Shown in pieces: positions 52,700 through 64,000 of a stretch of DNA of 64,000 nt. Origin of the DNA: Pterobdella sp. o SKG-2022 (Eukaryota; Annelida; Clitellata; Hirudinida; Piscicolidae); contig OZ038321.1 of assembly GCA_964035795.1 (NCBI GenBank), forward strand, positions 13,163,288-13,227,287, in the 5' to 3' direction. A program made the translations under genes and the position numbers. How positions within the stretch are numbered: position 1 is the stretch's first letter; each line of letters begins with the position of its first letter. The notes beneath the pieces were generated by a model. That model was not told where the DNA came from and did no database searches. It saw only the letters and a program-made list of their open reading frames with translations.

Positions 52700-55140
52700 C
52701 TCAGCTATTCCTTCCAACAATAATCCAATTTTATTTTATTTTTTCGTTCTGACTGTTGCTCGACAATATATTCAATATATACATTTTTATTCTTATTTTA
52801 ATTTTACTGTGATAGGTGTGAGGATATCTTTGATATATTAGTCGTATGCCTTTAATAATAATGATAATATTAATAATAAAAATATGTGGTGTTCAAAATC
52901 TTTGCCAAAGCATACAAAAAAGGAGTCAAACGATTTGAAAAAAAAGCGAATTCTGAAAAAAGCTCCATTATATAAAAAAGTTTAGCATAAGAATGAAATG
53001 GGATGTATTAAAGAGAAAAAAGATGAACGGGTAGAAATTCATTAATGTAAAGAAATGGAGAGTTGAAGTTTAAGCCTAATACAAGAGTTACTACAGAAGC
53101 TTAAGCTCAATACAATGACTTTCATAAATTTTATAAATATTTGATGAAAAACCGATAAGGTAAAAAGTAATATAACGAATGTTGAAGACATGAAGAGCTG
53201 CCTCATTCGAAGCTTTTTTAAGAATCAAAAAATTTAATTATGAAAAATTATAGTAGGATGAGTTGCAGATTTATTGAGATAAATCAGAAAAGTGAAAACA
53301 AGAATCTTGATGGTAGACTCTTAGAAAGAAAAGTTGCGTAATTTTGAAAAGAGTAGTGATAAAATTTAGTTTGAGGTCAGAAAAAAATCGGGAAATATGA
53401 ATGGGAAAAAAAGAGTGTAGATTATGTTCAAAAAGGATAGAAGAGATGAGTGAATAAAACTAAATGAATTCAAAGAGAATAGTAAAGAACAAAAACCTAG
53501 TTAATTAACTAAAATTATTCACGAAACTTTACGTTACAAATATGACATTTTTAAGTACGACTTGATGAAATAAAATTTACTAAATAAGCAGAGATATTAT
53601 TAATGCAAAAGCGAAGTTGTTTCAAGAAAGAAGAAAAAGCTTGAAAAGAATGATCCGCGTAAAAGTTCAATTTAAAAAAAAGATTCAATACAAAAAATAA
53701 AACATGTGAAATAAAAAAACCAATAAAAGAAGGATGGTAAATTCAAAAGAAAACGGAGAAAATGACAGAATGAGATATTTTAAAAAACTCAGATAGGTCA
53801 GGTGTTACGAAAACTGAAGAAAATAAAGAATATAAGTGCGATAAATTTCAAAAATAAATCGAAAGATGTAATTAAGAGAAAGAGGGCAATACTGCCAAAA
53901 GTAGAAAATTTTATAATACATTACAAGAAAACTTTCGATAATTAAAAAGAAAAATAGCATCATTGTAGATTTGAAAAGAAAGGTTTCAGTCAAGTGAGAA
54001 ATACAAAAACCATATTGAAAAGATAGGAGAGGTTTTTTAATGTCAAGCTTAATTTAATTTGAAAGTTGCTACATTATCAAGTGATCTTCATCACTTAATA
54101 GTGTAAGCTAGTCTTACGAAAAGCTTCGTGTCTTCGTTTTGATAAATAATTTAGATCACTTGATAATGTCTTACGAAAAGCTTCGTGCCTTCGTTTTAAT
54201 AAATATTTTGTGATTGTTGACCTTACTATATGTATGCCAGACATTCAGTTTGATTTTTAGTCTCATCTCGTCTAATTGTAGCGTTAGCAGAAAATTGGGT
54301 GAAAGTTCCATTTTAAGGCTTTTATTGTTGGCGATTGAAAGACGCTGTTGGAGGCTTTTTTGGAATATTTGTTTTGAGCTGTTAGAAGGTTAGCAAGAAT
54401 TTTAATTCTCAAGTTGTTTAGAAAATGAGATTTGACAAATTTAGAGATTAGTTACCTTATTCTTAACGATTTACTGCTAGAAACCTCGAAGTGTCTATGT
54501 CTTTTTTTAGTAGTTAAGCTTTGTGGCAGATACGTTGTACTTGTGCTCATTTAATATTGAATAAAGTTTGTTGTATTTTTTTAGACGACCACTGAAAACT
54601 GCTAATACTAATGTTTGAAGTGTTTTTTTTTCGTTTTTTTCAAAGTAGATGCTTATAGCAGCCTTAGAACATGTCTAAAAATGGCTTCTTAATGTAGCAT
54701 TAAATTTTTGCTCATGAAGCTAGTATTTTTTTTTGTGTACACTTCATCGTTAATAATTATTTTTGGTATCTGAAGATCATCGATTTTCGTTATTTTCTTG
54801 TGAAAATCCTCTGAGTAGACTCAATAAATACATAAATACATTTAATCAAAATAGTCTGAAAATTTTTTTAAATAATTTAAATATGTTACTAAAAGAAAAA
54901 AATATTTTTTAATACAGAAAAAATTTAAATTATTTTATTAAAAATACTTTAAATTATTTTCAAAGTTAACTTTTAAAACGTAATTAATCTAACGTTTGAC
55001 CAATTAAAATTTTTCAGGTCGTGGTTCTCACCAATAGAAAGCACTTTTACAATTCACTTAGGACGAAAAAATATATCTAAATTTACAAATAAAGTTTATA
55101 TTTCCATTTAAAAGTTTTGGTGTTTTTCAAAGTTAAAAAT
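52700..55140. other. intergenic region before the ubiquitin ligase gene
   Basis: Purine-rich, AT-rich sequence with no coding exon. It holds a pair of direct repeats (54111-54155 and 54170-54210). Promoter elements of the ligase gene, if here, are not recognisable. Confidence 0.45.
54111..54210 (+). repeat. two direct repeats with a palindromic AAGCTT core
   Basis: GTCTTACGAAAAGCTTCGTG then YCTTCGTTTTRATAAATA occurs twice, about 60 bases apart. A related segment in mixed orientation occurs at 57763-57810. Confidence 0.7.
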
Positions 55141-55147
55141 TTCTTAT

Positions 55148-63316
<8,169 letters not shown>

Positions 63317-63409
63317 TAAATTTGAAGGGTTTTTGGTCTGTTGGGAGTTAGAAAATGCTTTAATTTTTTTCATAGATATTTCATTTTTATTATTTTTTCA
63401 AAAATTATA

Positions 63410-63530
63410 ATGCCTGTATTGCTCTGCTGGTAGAGCATTAGACTAGTTATCTGAAGTTACTGGGCTCGATCCCACATTGAGTTAACACTTAGCACTTGCT
63501 TCACAGTGTGTTTTCACATCTCACCCCATG
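63410..63530 (+). mobile_element. tRNA-derived SINE, copy E
   Basis: CTCTGCTGGTAGAGCATTAG, then ACTAGTTATCTGAAGTTAC, GGGCTCGATCCCACAT and AGCACTTGCTTCACAGTGTG. The anticodon stem is altered (AGT in place of AAT). Body homology fades near 63530. It lies in the intron after the last visible HECT exon. Confidence 0.72.
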
Positions 63531-64000
63531 AAATGGAAAGATAGACGATAAAAGATGAAAAAAAATATATGTAACCATTATTTCACCGATTAGTCATAAT
63601 TATTTTTTGTAATACTTTTCCATGTTTTGACTTAATTTTCCTATCATCTTGAGAACTTTTTCACGTGAATTCTGATAAAACTGAGGTTTCCAAGTTATTA
63701 TTTCATGTGAGCATATAAGTTGGTGAAGTGTGTTTATTGATGCTCTCGAGTTGTCAAGTGGTGTATGCATTATACAGTGTTTCTTATTTGAGCTCCTTTT
63801 CAAACACTCTAAACTGAAGATGGCCCAACTACTCAATATTTTTATTATTTTTCTGAATTTTAACCATCTTTTTTTTTTTTTATATCAGTTTATAATATTT
63901 ATCTTACTAATTAATATTTTAGCATATAGGTGTAGGCATAAAATAAGCGTCTTATTTAATAAAAAATGCTAAACAATTTGAATCAATTGGTTCGTCTTCT

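Overview
This is a eukaryotic, almost certainly animal, genomic window. It is very AT-rich and full of microsatellites. It holds three multi-exon protein genes, all on the + strand, separated and interrupted by decayed non-LTR retrotransposons and a tRNA-derived SINE family. No gene is intact in one open frame. I reconstructed each by joining exons at splice sites where the reading phase and the protein family agreed. The Asn-rich insertions, the abundance of GATA/GGAT/GT repeats and the CR1/L2-type LINE remnants would fit a lophotrochozoan such as a leech or other annelid, but that placement is only a guess.

Region 1 (1-13.3 kb) is largely empty. It holds one antisense SINE copy, a 200-N assembly gap (4484-4683), a roughly 0.5 kb GGAT-type repeat field and the decayed 3' coding end of a retroelement at 11.2 kb.

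Region 2 (13.3-31.6 kb) is a Kirrel/Neph/Roughest/SYG-1 (IRM family) cell-adhesion gene. Ig domains 2 to 5, one transmembrane segment and a long Asn/Gln-rich cytoplasmic tail are visible. The protein ends in T-N-V, a class I PDZ ligand. The exon for Ig domain 1 and the signal peptide was not found and is probably upstream.

Region 3 (34.1-48.0 kb) is a Gfo/Idh/MocA family NAD(P)-dependent oxidoreductase of about 507 residues in 17 exons. Its large introns carry two SINE copies, a LINE remnant and a tandem pair of LINE 3' ends with C2H2 fingers between GT tracts.

Region 4 (48.5-52.7 kb) is a LINE graveyard: an L2/CR1-like reverse transcriptase remnant followed by a separate endonuclease-reverse transcriptase element. 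Both have many stops.

Region 5 (55.1-64 kb) is a NEDD4-type HECT E3 ubiquitin ligase: C2 domain, acidic linkers, three WW domains and the first part of the HECT domain. The rest of HECT, including the catalytic cysteine, lies beyond the window.

The three genes show no functional link to one another. I found no CRISPR, operon or other compact gene system. The most unusual features are 5' splice sites embedded in the first GT of long (GT)n tracts (two clear cases and one mild), a GC-AG intron in the ligase gene, and the tandem retroelement tails inside the oxidoreductase gene.
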